NCBI RefSeq assembly: GCF_000711885.1
Contig: NZ_JONK01000019.1
Location: 47,192-111,191, forward strand
Source of the DNA: Chromobacterium haemolyticum DSM 19808
Lineage (GTDB): Bacteria > Pseudomonadota > Gammaproteobacteria > Burkholderiales > Chromobacteriaceae
Length of the DNA stretch: 64,000 nt
Reading direction: 5' to 3'
The notes beneath the pieces were generated by a model. It was not told the origin of the DNA. It did no database searches and was given only the letters and a program-made list of their open reading frames with translations. Both the position numbers and the translations under genes were made by a program. Position 1 is the stretch's first letter, and each line of letters begins with the position of its first letter. This document shows positions 31,194 through 40,348 of this stretch, piece by piece.

Positions 31194-32653
31194 CAGTTCC
31201 TCGTCACCCGCATGATTTCTTCCAGCGAGGTTTCGCCGGCCTTGACCCAACGCAGGCCATCGTCGCGCAGCGAGCGCATGCCGTGGCGGGCGGCGTAGTC
31301 GCGCATTTTCTGCTCGGAAGCGCGATCATGGATCAAACGCTGCAACTGATCGTCGACCAAGAGCAGTTCATAAACGCCGTAGCGCCCCTTGTAGCCGGAA
31401 TGGCCGCAGCTTGGACACCCCGCAGGCCGGTAATGCGGCGTGTCCTCCGAACCTTCCAGCGGCACCGGATGCGGCGCCTTGCAGTGCGGGCACAGCCGGC
31501 GCACCAGCCGTTGCGCCATCACGCCCAGCAGGCTGGACGCCAAAAGGAAGGGCTCAACGCCCATGTCCACCAGCCGCGTCACCGCCGAGGCCGCGTCGTT
31601 GGTGTGCAGCGTGGCCAACACCAGGTGACCGGTCAGCGAGGCCTGCACCGCGATCTGCGCGGTTTCCAGATCGCGAATCTCCCCTATCATCACCACGTCC
31701 GGATCCTGGCGCAGAATCGCGCGCAGCGCCTTGGCGAAACTCATGTCAATGCGCGGGTTGACCTGGGTCTGGCCGACGCCGTCCAGGTGGTACTCCACCG
31801 GGTCCTCCACCGTCATGATGTTGGTATGGCGCGCGTCCAGCCGCGACAAAGCCGCGTACAGCGTGGTGGTCTTGCCCGAACCGGTGGGGCCGGTGACCAA
31901 CAGGATGCCGTGCGGCTGGCGGATCACCTTGTCCACCGCCTGCAAGGTGTCCGCCGCCATGCCCAGCGTGGCCAGATCCAGGCGGGCGTTTTCCTTGTCC
32001 AGCAGACGCAGCACCACGCGCTCGCCGTGACTGGTGGGCAGCGTGGATACCCGCACGTCCACCGGGCGGCCGCCCAGGCGCAGCGAGATGCGGCCATCCT
32101 GCGGAATGCGTTTTTCGGCGATATCGAGGTTGGCCATGATCTTGATCCGCGACACCATGGCCGCATGCAGCGCGCGGTGCGGGCTGACCACGTCGCGCAG
32201 CGAGCCGTCCAGGCGGAAACGCACCACCGAGCGGTCTTCGAAAGCCTCGATATGGATGTCCGAGGCGCCGTCGCGCAGCGCCTGGGTCAGCAAGGCGTTG
32301 ATCATGCGGATGATGGGCGCGTCGCCCTCGCTTTCCAGCAGATCCTCCACCGTCGGCAAGGACTCCACCATCTGGGTCAGGTCCAAATCCTGACCGATGT
32401 CGTCCACCACCTCGGCCGCCGCGCCGTCGCGGTTGGCGTAATGCTCGGACAGCCGCTTGTCGAACAAGGCGGCCTCCAGCGTCTCCACGCTGGCCAGCCC
32501 CTGGCCATGCAGGCGCAACACTTCGGCCCAGGCCTCGGGCCGGCTGTCTTCGCGCAGCAGCAGATGCCGGCCGCTTTCCCCGTCCAGCAGGATGACGCCG
32601 TTGGCGCGCGCGAACGGAAAGCCCAGCGCCGGCGACAGCTTGGGCTTGTTCAT
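31193..32653 (-). CDS. gspE: Type II secretion ATPase GspE
   Basis: 486 aa hexameric ATPase. Walker A is GPTGSGKTTTLYAAL (about residue 252-266), followed by the Asp box VEDPVEYHLDGVGQTQVN and Walker B DPDVVMIGEIRD. The tetra-cysteine zinc element C-x2-C ... C-x2-C (CPHC and CPSC, near 402-428) is intact. The N-terminal part contacts GspL. It powers pseudopilus extension from the cytoplasmic face. The start overlaps the gspD stop by four bases. Confidence 0.97.
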   Translation of the reverse strand: MNKPKLSPALGFPFARANGVILLDGESGRHLLLREDSRPEAWAEVLRLHGQGLASVETLEAALFDKRLSEHYANRDGAAAEVVDDIGQDLDLTQMVESLPTVEDLLESEGDAPIIRMINALLTQALRDGASDIHIEAFEDRSVVRFRLDGSLRDVVSPHRALHAAMVSRIKIMANLDIAEKRIPQDGRISLRLGGRPVDVRVSTLPTSHGERVVLRLLDKENARLDLATLGMAADTLQAVDKVIRQPHGILLVTGPTGSGKTTTLYAALSRLDARHTNIMTVEDPVEYHLDGVGQTQVNPRIDMSFAKALRAILRQDPDVVMIGEIRDLETAQIAVQASLTGHLVLATLHTNDAASAVTRLVDMGVEPFLLASSLLGVMAQRLVRRLCPHCKAPHPVPLEGSEDTPHYRPAGCPSCGHSGYKGRYGVYELLLVDDQLQRLIHDRASEQKMRDYAARHGMRSLRDDGLRWVKAGETSLEEIMRVTRN

Positions 32654-34806
32654 TTTGGCTGCGCTTTCAGGCTCTGTTCCAGCGTCGAGCGGATGCCACT
32701 CTCCGGCAGGGACTTCAGCGCCGAATCCAGGTTCATCTGCAGTTTTTCCTTCTCCGCCTTATGGCCTTCGCCAATGATGTAGTTGTAGCGATCGGTGGCG
32801 ATGGAACGCGCGCCCAGATCGTCGCGGACGATGGTGGGCTTGATGAAAATCATCAGATTGGTCTTTTCGCGCTTCTTGTTGCTGTAGCGGAACAAGGCGC
32901 CCAGCCATGGGATGTCGCCCAGCAGCGGCACCTTGCTTTCATTGTCGCTGACCACTTCCTGCAGCAAGCCGCCGATGGCGATGATGCCGCCGTCGTCGAC
33001 ATTGGCGATGGTTTCTATCATCCGCTTGTTGGTGGTAGGACCCTGCGGGTTTTTATCGGTGCCCGGCACGATGGTGGACGCTTCCTGCAAAATCTTCATG
33101 CGGATGGAGCCGCCTTCGGAAATCTGAGGCGTGATTTCCAGATTGAAACCAATGGTCTTGCGGTCATAGGTCTGGAAGGGGTTGACCGAGCCATTGCTAT
33201 TGCTGCCGGTATTGCTGTATTGGCCGGTCAGGATAGGCACTTCCTGACCAATCTGGATCTTGGCCTTCTCATTGTCCATCGCCATCAGGGACGGACTGGA
33301 CACGATGTTGCCGCCCATTTCCGTCTCCATCGCCCGAGCCAGCGCGCCCATATTCAACACAGTGCCGATGCCAGGAATGTTGACGGTGCCCTTGACCCAG
33401 CCGATGTTGAGGCCGGCGGAGCCGGCCAGAGCGCCGAGAGGCGTGGCGGCGGCACCGGTACCGCCGGCCAGCGCCCCGCCGGACAGGCCGATGATTCCCG
33501 GATTGGAGGTGCCGGGGAAGTTGGTTCCGCCGAAAACCCCGGCACCGTTGCCGTTGAGCGCGCCCAGCGCCTGCCACTGCACGCCCAGCTCCATCACCCG
33601 CTGCGCGGCCACTTCCACCACCAGCGCTTCCACCATCACTTGTGCTCGGCGCTTGTCCAAGAGGTCAATGACATTGCGCAGATTCTGGTACATGGAATCC
33701 GGCACATTCAGAATCAGCGCGTTGTTGGTGGGGTCGGCCTGGATCATGGAACCGCCGCCTCCGGCCCCGCCGCCGCTACCGCTGCTGGACGCGCTGTCGC
33801 CTCCCACCGGACTGGCCGCCTGAGCGGCGCTGGCGGAGCCGCTGGACGAGGACGCGGAACCGCTGCCCGAACCGCTCTGATTCAACAGGCTGGAGCTGGA
33901 GCCGCCATTGGTACTCACCGCGGTGCGGCCCTGCAAGGGGCCGGCGTCGCCGGTCATCAGCGCGCGCAGCGTCTGCGCCACTTTGCCGGCCTCTGCGTTT
34001 TTCAGGTAGACCACGCGCACATTGGCGCCGGCCTGACTGGGCTGATCCAGGAGCTTTAACAGGCTTTTGATCTTGCCGATCTTGCCCGGGGTGTCGGCGC
34101 GCACCATCAGCACATTGGCGCGCGCGTCAGGAATGATGGTGGTCTTGCCGCCGTCGGCGCCGGCGCCGCTGTCCTGCAACAGCTTGTTCAGGCTGCCGGC
34201 CAATTCCACCGCGGAGCCGAACAGCACCGGGACCACCACGGTATCGCCGGCGGCCGCGCTTTCGATCGAGTCGATAATGGACTCGATGCGCTGGATATTG
34301 TCCGCGTAGTCGGTGACGATCAGCGCGTTGGACTGCGGATAGGCTGCAATCGTGTTGTTGGGCGACACGATGGGACGGATCACCGGCACCAGCTGATTCG
34401 CATTGCCGTATTTGAGCGTGAACACCTTGGTGATCAATCGATCGCCGTCGCCGCGCGGAATGTTCTTGCTGGCCTTGGCGTGCAGCTTGGCGTCGGCCTC
34501 CGGCACGATCTTGACCACGCCGCCGCCCTCCACCGCAGAGAAGCCCTGCAAACGCAAGGAAGACAACAGGATCTGATAGGACAAAGCACGCGGCACCGGC
34601 TTGCTGGACACGATGTTGACCGTGCCCTTCACTCGCGGGTCGATGATGAAGTTCTTGCCGGTGATCTCGCCTATCGCCTTGACCACGGTTTCGATGTCGG
34701 CGTTGACGAAGTTGAGCATCACTCCATCGTTCTGCGGGGTGGCGGCCAATGCGGCGTTGCAACCGTAGACCAGGGCCAGGATGGCGACGAGTTTGTGGAT
34801 ACGCAT
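32650..34806 (-). CDS. gspD: Type II secretion outer-membrane secretin GspD
   Basis: 718 aa. A signal peptide (1-22) is followed by the N0 domain (VMLNFVNADIETVVKAIGE) and N1-N3 repeats, then the C-terminal secretin domain (about 400-650) with VASPSL-like GGNIVSSPSLMAMDN and the S-domain tail. Between N2 and N3 lies a long low-complexity Ser/Gly/Ala linker (roughly 300-355). GspD forms the 15-mer outer-membrane gate. No GspS pilotin gene is seen nearby. Confidence 0.97.
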   Translation of the reverse strand: MRIHKLVAILALVYGCNAALAATPQNDGVMLNFVNADIETVVKAIGEITGKNFIIDPRVKGTVNIVSSKPVPRALSYQILLSSLRLQGFSAVEGGGVVKIVPEADAKLHAKASKNIPRGDGDRLITKVFTLKYGNANQLVPVIRPIVSPNNTIAAYPQSNALIVTDYADNIQRIESIIDSIESAAAGDTVVVPVLFGSAVELAGSLNKLLQDSGAGADGGKTTIIPDARANVLMVRADTPGKIGKIKSLLKLLDQPSQAGANVRVVYLKNAEAGKVAQTLRALMTGDAGPLQGRTAVSTNGGSSSSLLNQSGSGSGSASSSSGSASAAQAASPVGGDSASSSGSGGGAGGGGSMIQADPTNNALILNVPDSMYQNLRNVIDLLDKRRAQVMVEALVVEVAAQRVMELGVQWQALGALNGNGAGVFGGTNFPGTSNPGIIGLSGGALAGGTGAAATPLGALAGSAGLNIGWVKGTVNIPGIGTVLNMGALARAMETEMGGNIVSSPSLMAMDNEKAKIQIGQEVPILTGQYSNTGSNSNGSVNPFQTYDRKTIGFNLEITPQISEGGSIRMKILQEASTIVPGTDKNPQGPTTNKRMIETIANVDDGGIIAIGGLLQEVVSDNESKVPLLGDIPWLGALFRYSNKKREKTNLMIFIKPTIVRDDLGARSIATDRYNYIIGEGHKAEKEKLQMNLDSALKSLPESGIRSTLEQSLKAQPK

Positions 34807-34817
34807 ATTCAGTCTTC

Positions 34818-35444
34818 TTATTGGCGAACCATGCTGGCGGAATCCAGCCCAGGTTGCGGCGGGGTTTCAGGATTCACAGGGACCACGGCGGGGGGAGAAA
34901 CGGGGGCCTGGGAAGGAGGAGAAATCGGCGGCGGCATCGTCGGCGGGATATTGCCGCCAACCACGGCCCCCGCGCCGGGCACGCGCTCAACCAAGGGTAC
35001 AAACTGCTCGCTGCCACCGGAACGCATCAACACGCCGGAGGCGGTGATCTGGGCCAGCTCCCAGCCATCCGGCGTCGTTTTGCCCAGCAACAAGGCCACC
35101 GAACGGCCATTGTCGTCTATCACCGCGAAGCCGGGCGCGCCTGAAGCCTGCGGAGCGTACACGCCGATTAGCTTGACCGGCGGCAAAGCCGCGGCTTGTT
35201 GTGCCACCGGCTCGCCAAACCAGTGCGCCATCGCCACATTGGCGGCAGCGGACTGCGGCGCCGGCTCGCTTAAGCCTCGCCACTGCTTGGCGGCGGGGCC
35301 CAGCAACGGCGCGGCGACCGTACCCAGCCACACGGCGGCGCCGGCCAGCGCCAGCCAAGGCAAAGCAGCGACCAGACGTCCCAGCATCGCGGCCGACGGC
35401 AACAATCGCTTCCCCTTTTCACTCCAATGGACCACTTGCTTCAT
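34818..35444 (-). CDS. gspC: Type II secretion system protein C
   Basis: 208 aa first gene of the operon. One membrane helix (about 27-50: LPWLALAGAAVWLGTVAAPLL), then the HR domain (LIGVYAPQASGAPGFAVIDD ... VALLLGKTTPDGWELAQITASGVLMR) that docks to GspD. The C-terminus is a proline-rich tail without a PDZ or coiled-coil domain, a type found in some betaproteobacteria. A promoter-like element is at 35574-35603. Confidence 0.92.
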   Translation of the reverse strand: MKQVVHWSEKGKRLLPSAAMLGRLVAALPWLALAGAAVWLGTVAAPLLGPAAKQWRGLSEPAPQSAAANVAMAHWFGEPVAQQAAALPPVKLIGVYAPQASGAPGFAVIDDNGRSVALLLGKTTPDGWELAQITASGVLMRSGGSEQFVPLVERVPGAGAVVGGNIPPTMPPPISPPSQAPVSPPAVVPVNPETPPQPGLDSASMVRQ

Positions 35445-35873
35445 TGCATCCTGGCTTCTGTATTCATTCTTGAAATCTAAGCGCGGACCTTGCGGCCAGA
35501 CTCAAGCAAACGCTCGCGTCTTGGTGGAATCGGCGAGGGTCTGGCTCAAGCATGGCTGTGAGTCATGCAGCGGATTATTTGCACGCCATCAGGATACGGT
35601 CAATCCAAAAAAAGACCGAATTGCATAGCCCGGCAATATTCAGGCGAATATCAGCGCGCCATGCGATTAATTCTTCTATTAAGGACTATTTTTTCGCCCG
35701 ATTTCGCACACTGCCCGTAGCTAGGGGCGGAACAAACACTATGCGGCAAAATATTTTTAATGACAAACGGTTTTTGATATTGCAGCACAGCATCTCGCAA
35801 CAAGGTCTTTTTCATTATCTCAAAGGCCGATTACAAACTCATGCAAGAATCGCTCTTGCGTCGGCCTGGCAAC
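35445..35873. other. Intergenic region upstream of the gsp operon
   Basis: About 430 bases with no supported gene. It becomes AT-rich from roughly 35620 to 35830. An open frame on the plus strand crosses it but continues into the antisense of the acyl-CoA dehydrogenase gene and has no family resemblance. I see no inverted repeat large enough to suggest an RNA gene. The likely content is the gsp promoter. Confidence 0.5.
35574..35603 (-). promoter_or_regulatory. Possible promoter of the gsp operon
   Basis: On the minus strand TTGACC (35603-35598), 18 bases, then AATAAT (35579-35574). It would give a leader of about 120 bases before gspC. Moderate match only; no regulator site was recognised. 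Confidence 0.4.
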
Positions 35874-35899
35874 AAAAAACGCCGCGGAACCCGCGGCGT
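35874..35899 (-). terminator. Terminator after the acyl-CoA dehydrogenase gene
   Basis: Stem ACGCCGCGG / CCGCGGCGT with a 3-nt loop (35879-35899). On the minus strand it is followed by TTTTT. Confidence 0.88.
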
Positions 35900-35921
35900 C
35901 TTCTTGGCCTCTCTCCCCGCC

Positions 35922-37703
35922 TCAGAACCAGGCTTCGTCCATCTCCAGCACGCTGTCCGCGCCTTCCACGATCGCGGCCGCCAAACCACCCGCCTGCGGC
36001 AGCAAGTGCTCGCCGTAGAAACGCGCAGTGGCCAGCTTGGCTTTGAAGAAGTCGTGATCCACATCGGCCTCGCCCAGCTTGGCCTGGGCGATCAGCGCCG
36101 CGCGCGCCATCTGCCAGCCGCCCAGGGTAATGCCCATCAGCTTGAGGAAGGGCACCGATCCGGCCGCCGCACGTTGCGGTTGCCCCGCGAAGGTGGCCAG
36201 GATGAAATCGACGCTGCGGCGCGCCTGCTTGACCGCCTCATCCAGATTGTCCGCCAGGCTGGTCAAGCCCGCCGCGCGCAGCTTGACCGCGCAACCGGCC
36301 GCCTCTTCCAGCAAGGCGCGGGCAGTGACGCCGCTCTCGCCGGCGGTCTTGCGGCCAATCAAGTCCAGCGCCTGAATGCCGGTGGTGCCTTCGTAGATGG
36401 CGGTGATGCGCGCGTCGCGGTAGTACTGCGCAACCCCGGTTTCCTCGATATATCCCATGCCACCGTGCACCTGCAGCGCCAGACTGGTGATTTCATTGGC
36501 CTGCTCCGTGTTCCAGCCCTTGACGATAGGGATCAGGAAATTGGCCAGAGCCTGATTGCGCGCTTTTTCGCTCGCCACCGGATGACGCGCGGCGCGGTCC
36601 AGCGCCGCCGCGGTATACAGGGCCAGCGCGCGCTGCGCTTCCACTTGGGCGCGCATGGTCAGCAGCATGCGGCGCACATCCGGGTGCTGAATAATGGCCA
36701 CGCCGGTCGGATCGGACGAGCCCACGGCACGGCTCTGCACCCGATCGCGCGCGTACTCCACCGCCTTCTGGTAGGCGCGTTCCGATACCGCCAGACCTTC
36801 GATGCCCACGCCCAGGCGTGCGTGGTTCATCATGGTGAACATATAGTTCAGGCCCTTGTTGGCCTCGCCAACCAGATAACCGACCGCGCCGCCCTGATCT
36901 CCGAAGCTCATCACGGCGGTGGGACTGCCGTGGATGCCCAGCTTGTGCTCCAGCGATACGCAACGCACGTCGTTGCGCGCGCCCAGGCTACCGTCGGCAT
37001 TCACCAGGAATTTGGGCACAATGAACAAGGAGATGCCCTTCACCCCGGCCGGCGCGTCCGGCAAGCGGGCCAACACCAGATGGACGATGTTGTCCGCCAT
37101 ATCGTGCTCGCCCCAGGTGATGAAGATTTTCTGGCCGCTGACGCGATAGCTGCCGTCGGCCTGCGGCATCGCCTTGCTGCGCACCTGAGCCAGATCTGAG
37201 CCGGCTTGCGGCTCGGTCAAATTCATGGTGCCGGTCCAGGCGCCGCTGGACATCGGGGGCAGATAGACGCTCTTGAGTTCGTCCGATGCGTGATGGTGAA
37301 TGGCTTCGATCGCCCCCAAGGTCAGCAGCGGCGCCAGCGAGAAGGCCAAATTGGCGGAACACCACATCTCCTCGGCCGCCGTGGCCACCAGGGCCGGCAT
37401 GCCCTGACCGCCGTAGGCCTCCGGCGCGCGCAGGCCCACCCAGCCGGACTCGACGTATTGCTGCCAGGCGTCTTTGAAGCCCGGTGCGGCGCTGACTTCG
37501 CCGTCGCGCCATTTCGCGCCCTGATCGCCTTGCTTGTTGATGGGAGCCAATACGCCCTCGGCAAACTTGGCGCCCTCTTCCAAAATGGCGTCCACCAGTT
37601 CCACCGAGCACTCGCCATAGCCCGGCAGGCCGCAAATGGCCGGAAGCTCGGCCAACTCGTTAAGCGCGAATTGGATGTCCTTGATCGGTGCTTGATAAAT
37701 CAT
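35922..37703 (-). CDS. Acyl-CoA dehydrogenase, long form with C-terminal extension
   Basis: 593 aa from the ATG at 37703 (MIYQAPIKDIQFAL), where family members start. The FAD- and substrate-binding core has MNLTEPQAGSDL, KIFITWGEHD and the C-terminal QVHGGMGYIEETG with YRDARITAIYEGTTGIQALDL, in which the glutamate of YEGT is the expected catalytic base. The additional C-terminal domain fits the 590-600-residue subfamily (FadE/DmdC-like). It oxidises acyl-CoA and passes electrons to ETF, encoded next door at 37.9-39.6 kb. Chain-length preference is unknown. Confidence 0.93.
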   Translation of the reverse strand: MIYQAPIKDIQFALNELAELPAICGLPGYGECSVELVDAILEEGAKFAEGVLAPINKQGDQGAKWRDGEVSAAPGFKDAWQQYVESGWVGLRAPEAYGGQGMPALVATAAEEMWCSANLAFSLAPLLTLGAIEAIHHHASDELKSVYLPPMSSGAWTGTMNLTEPQAGSDLAQVRSKAMPQADGSYRVSGQKIFITWGEHDMADNIVHLVLARLPDAPAGVKGISLFIVPKFLVNADGSLGARNDVRCVSLEHKLGIHGSPTAVMSFGDQGGAVGYLVGEANKGLNYMFTMMNHARLGVGIEGLAVSERAYQKAVEYARDRVQSRAVGSSDPTGVAIIQHPDVRRMLLTMRAQVEAQRALALYTAAALDRAARHPVASEKARNQALANFLIPIVKGWNTEQANEITSLALQVHGGMGYIEETGVAQYYRDARITAIYEGTTGIQALDLIGRKTAGESGVTARALLEEAAGCAVKLRAAGLTSLADNLDEAVKQARRSVDFILATFAGQPQRAAAGSVPFLKLMGITLGGWQMARAALIAQAKLGEADVDHDFFKAKLATARFYGEHLLPQAGGLAAAIVEGADSVLEMDEAWF

Positions 37704-37774
37704 CGCCTTCTCCTCGTGTTTGGATGGCTGGGATGGCCTCCGCAGCCGGCAATCGGTTTCTATTCGCAGACATG

Positions 37775-37844
37775 AAAAAGCCGGCAAGCGCCGCACGGGT
37801 CCGGCCCGCATCGGGCCGATGACTGCGCGCGGGCGTTGCCGGCT
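37775..37844 (-). terminator. Terminator after etfA
   Basis: A long, branched hairpin whose outer stem is AGCCGGCAA-GCGCC with GGCG-TTGCCGGCT (37779-37792 with 37832-37844). On the minus strand it ends in five T residues (37779-37775). It separates etfBA from the acyl-CoA dehydrogenase gene. Confidence 0.75.
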
Positions 37845-37923
37845 GAATATTCTTGTTCCGGCGGCCATGCGGCGCGCCGAACCCCATCCACGCCGGCGAG
37901 AGGCTCGCGGCGCGGACGCGGGA

Positions 37924-38856
37924 TTATTTGGACAACTCGGCCATCAACTCCGGAACAACAGTGAACAGATCGCCGACGATGCCGTAATCCGCCACTTGGA
38001 AGATAGGCGCTTCCTCGTCCTTGTTGATGGCGACGATCACCTTGGAATCCTTCATGCCGGCCAGGTGCTGGATGGCGCCGGAAATGCCGACTGCGAAGTA
38101 CAGCTGCGGCGCCACGACCTTGCCCGTCTGACCCACTTGGTAGTCGTTTGGCGCGTAGCCGGCGTCCACCGCGGCGCGGGAAGCGCCAACGGCGGCGGAG
38201 AGCTTGTCCGCCAGCGGATCGATTACCGCCTTGAACTGCTCCTCCGAACCCAAGGCGCGGCCGCCGGAAACGATGACCTTGGCCGAGCCCAGTTCCGGAC
38301 GATCGGACTTGGTCAGTTCCTGACCCACAAAGCTGGACAGCTGCGCGTCGGCGGCAGCGGCCACGGCTTCCACCGCGGCGGAGCCGCCCTGGCCCGCCGC
38401 GTCGAAGGCGGTGGTGCGCACGGTGATGACCTTGATCGGGTCTGCGGACTGCACGGTGGCCAGCACGTTGCCGGCGTAGATGGGCCGCACGAAGGTATCG
38501 GCGGACTCAATGGCGACGATCTCGGAGATCTGCGCCACGTCCAGCAGCGCGGCTACGCGCGGCAGCAGGTTTTTGCCGAAGGAAGACGCCGGCGCCAGTA
38601 CGTGGCTGTAGCTCGTGGCCAGGCCGGACACCAGCACGCCCAGGTTCTCGGCCAGGCCGTGCGCGTAGTGCGCGGCATCCGCCAGCAGCACTTTGGCCAC
38701 GCCCGCCACGCTCTTGGCGGCTTCTGCTGCTGCGGCGGCGTTGTGGCCGGCCACCAGCAGGTGCACTTCGCCCAGCTTGGCGGCGGCGGTAATGGTGTTC
38801 AGGGTGCCTGCTTTCAGGCTCTGGTTGTCGTGTTCAGCGATAACGAGAATGGCCAT
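37924..38856 (-). CDS. etfA: Electron transfer flavoprotein alpha subunit
   Basis: 310 aa. The C-terminal FAD-binding domain carries the family signature [12 protein letters not shown] (here [10 protein letters not shown]), [46 protein letters not shown] and the final [15 protein letters not shown]. It accepts electrons from acyl-CoA dehydrogenases and delivers them to the quinone pool via ETF-quinone oxidoreductase. Three bases after etfB, so co-translated. Confidence 0.98.
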   Translation of the reverse strand: MAILVIAEHDNQSLKAGTLNTITAAAKLGEVHLLVAGHNAAAAAEAAKSVAGVAKVLLADAAHYAHGLAENLGVLVSGLATSYSHVLAPASSFGKNLLPRVAALLDVAQISEIVAIESADTFVRPIYAGNVLATVQSADPIKVITVRTTAFDAAGQGGSAAVEAVAAAADAQLSSFVGQELTKSDRPELGSAKVIVSGGRALGSEEQFKAVIDPLADKLSAAVGASRAAVDAGYAPNDYQVGQTGKVVAPQLYFAVGISGAIQHLAGMKDSKVIVAINKDEEAPIFQVADYGIVGDLFTVVPELMAELSK

Positions 38857-38859
38857 GGC

Positions 38860-39609
38860 TTACAGCACCTTTGCTTCGGTTTTCAGTTTGGCGACCAGCT
38901 CGGCGGCGTTGGCCACCTTGATGCCGGCGCTGCGCTTGGAAGGCTCCGCCACCTTCAACGTCTTCAGACGGGGAGCGGCGTCCACGCCCAGCTCCGCCGG
39001 CGTGGTCTTGTCCAGCGGCTTTTTCTTGGCCGCCATGATGTTGGGCAGCTTGATGAAACGCGGCTCGTTCAAGCGCAGGTCGGAAGTGACCACCGCAGGA
39101 AGGCGCAGCTTGACGGTTTCCAAACCGCCGTCGATCTCGCGGGTCACGTCCACGGTCTCCGCCGACAGTTCCACCTTGGAGGCGAAAGCGCCCTGGCCCC
39201 AGCCCAGCAGCGCGGACACCATCTGGCCGGTTTGGTTGGCGTCGTCGTCAATCGCCTGCTTGCCCACGATCAAGAGCTGCGGCTGTTCTTTTTCCGCCAC
39301 GGCTTTCAGCAATTTGGCCACCGCCAGCGGCTGCAGCTCCACGTCGGTTTCCACCAGGATGGCGCGATCCGCGCCCATCGCCAGCGCGGTGCGCAGCGTC
39401 TCCTCGCATTGCTTCACGCCCAGCGACACCGCCACGATTTCACTGACCTTGCCGGCTTCCTTGAGGCGCACCGCCTCTTCCACCGCGATTTCGTCAAACG
39501 GGTTCATCGACATCTTGACGTTGGCGATATCCACGTCAGTGCCGTCGGCCTTGACCCGAACCTTCACGTTGTAATCCACAACGCGTTTCACAGCGACTAG
39601 AACTTTCAT
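38860..39609 (-). CDS. etfB: Electron transfer flavoprotein beta subunit
   Basis: 249 aa, starting [20 protein letters not shown]. The ETF-beta signature is seen in [21 protein letters not shown] and in the AMP-binding segment [19 protein letters not shown]. The recognition-loop region [10 protein letters not shown] is present at about residues 183-192. First gene of the etfBA pair, downstream of a PsrA/FadR-like operator that overlaps the promoter. Confidence 0.98.
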   Translation of the reverse strand: MKVLVAVKRVVDYNVKVRVKADGTDVDIANVKMSMNPFDEIAVEEAVRLKEAGKVSEIVAVSLGVKQCEETLRTALAMGADRAILVETDVELQPLAVAKLLKAVAEKEQPQLLIVGKQAIDDDANQTGQMVSALLGWGQGAFASKVELSAETVDVTREIDGGLETVKLRLPAVVTSDLRLNEPRFIKLPNIMAAKKKPLDKTTPAELGVDAAPRLKTLKVAEPSKRSAGIKVANAAELVAKLKTEAKVL

Positions 39610-39928
39610 ATTCCTCCAACAAACCTCTGGACATCTCTCAAAAGAAACCTGGAGCGGCTTATAGCTGCCGCCGCGCCGCCAAGCGCGGCCGTTTCAGAAA
39701 TGCCGCCGTCTGGATTGATCGAACGCGGAAGCAGCAATTGCCGAAGCAAGCCTGATTATGCCCCAAGGACAAATTCAAACGAGCGTTTGGTTGATTTGTA
39801 TTGCATACAGCGTGGCAAAAACGCAACTTATCGCCGATAGTACGTGATTTCTCGGCAATTTGCATTTCGGCCAAAAGCTGTCACAATGCACCGCAGCATT
39901 TTATCGTCATATCAAGTCAGGAGCGGTC
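39610..39928. other. Divergent regulatory region between etfB and the MaoC gene
   Basis: 319 bases without a gene. It holds the CAAAC-GAGC-GTTTG operator (39776-39789), a -10 CATAAT for etfB (39760-39755, minus strand), and a second palindrome TGTAT-TGC-ATACA (39797-39809) of a type bound by GntR-like regulators. The MaoC promoter must also lie here but I could not fix it. Confidence 0.5.
39776..39789. promoter_or_regulatory. PsrA/FadR-like operator upstream of etfB
   Basis: CAAAC-GAGC-GTTTG matches the Pseudomonas PsrA consensus (G/C)AAAC-N2-4-GTTT(G/C). Its centre is 25 bases from a CATAAT -10 element (39760-39755 on the minus strand), so it would cover the -35 region and block transcription. 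PsrA represses fatty-acid oxidation and etf genes in pseudomonads (established knowledge); the regulator here is not in the window. Confidence 0.6.
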
Positions 39929-40345
39929 ATGACTGTTTGGTTTGAAGATCTTCAGCTCGGCGATTTCGCCGAATTCAGCAAGACCATCACCGAAGCCGAC
40001 GTGCTGATGTTCGCCGCCGTATCCGGCGACAACAACCCGGTGCACATCAATCAGGAATACGCGGAACAAACGCCGTTCGAGACACGCATCGCGCACGGCA
40101 TGCTGACCGCCAGCCTGATCTCCACCGTAGTGGGCACCCAATTGCCCGGCCACGGCACCATCTATCTATCGCAATCCACCCGTTTCAAAGCGCCGGTGCG
40201 CATCGGCGACACCGTGACCGCCCGCGCCACCGTGATAGAGCTGAACCCGGACAAACACTTCGTCAAATTGGCGACTCAATGCTCGGTCCGCGGCAAGGTG
40301 GTGCTGGAAGGCGAATCCTTGGTCAAGGCGCCCAGCAAACCCTGA
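39929..40345 (+). CDS. MaoC-family (R)-specific enoyl-CoA hydratase-like protein
   Basis: 138 aa hot-dog-fold protein. The hydratase-2 motif is complete: SGDNNPVHINQEYA with catalytic D34 and H39, followed by RIAHGML. Length and sequence resemble PhaJ, which supplies (R)-3-hydroxyacyl-CoA from beta-oxidation for polyhydroxyalkanoate synthesis. The start at 39929 has an AGGAG Shine-Dalgarno; the longer open frame upstream is not supported. It lies opposite etfB, a sensible functional neighbour. PHA synthase genes are not in the window. Confidence 0.9.
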   Translation: MTVWFEDLQLGDFAEFSKTITEADVLMFAAVSGDNNPVHINQEYAEQTPFETRIAHGMLTASLISTVVGTQLPGHGTIYLSQSTRFKAPVRIGDTVTARATVIELNPDKHFVKLATQCSVRGKVVLEGESLVKAPSKP

Positions 40346-40348
40346 GCT

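Noticed and set aside
35552..36046. A 164-codon plus-strand ORF in the gap before the acyl-CoA dehydrogenase
   Set aside because: It continues into the antisense of that gene and shows no domain or conserved start.
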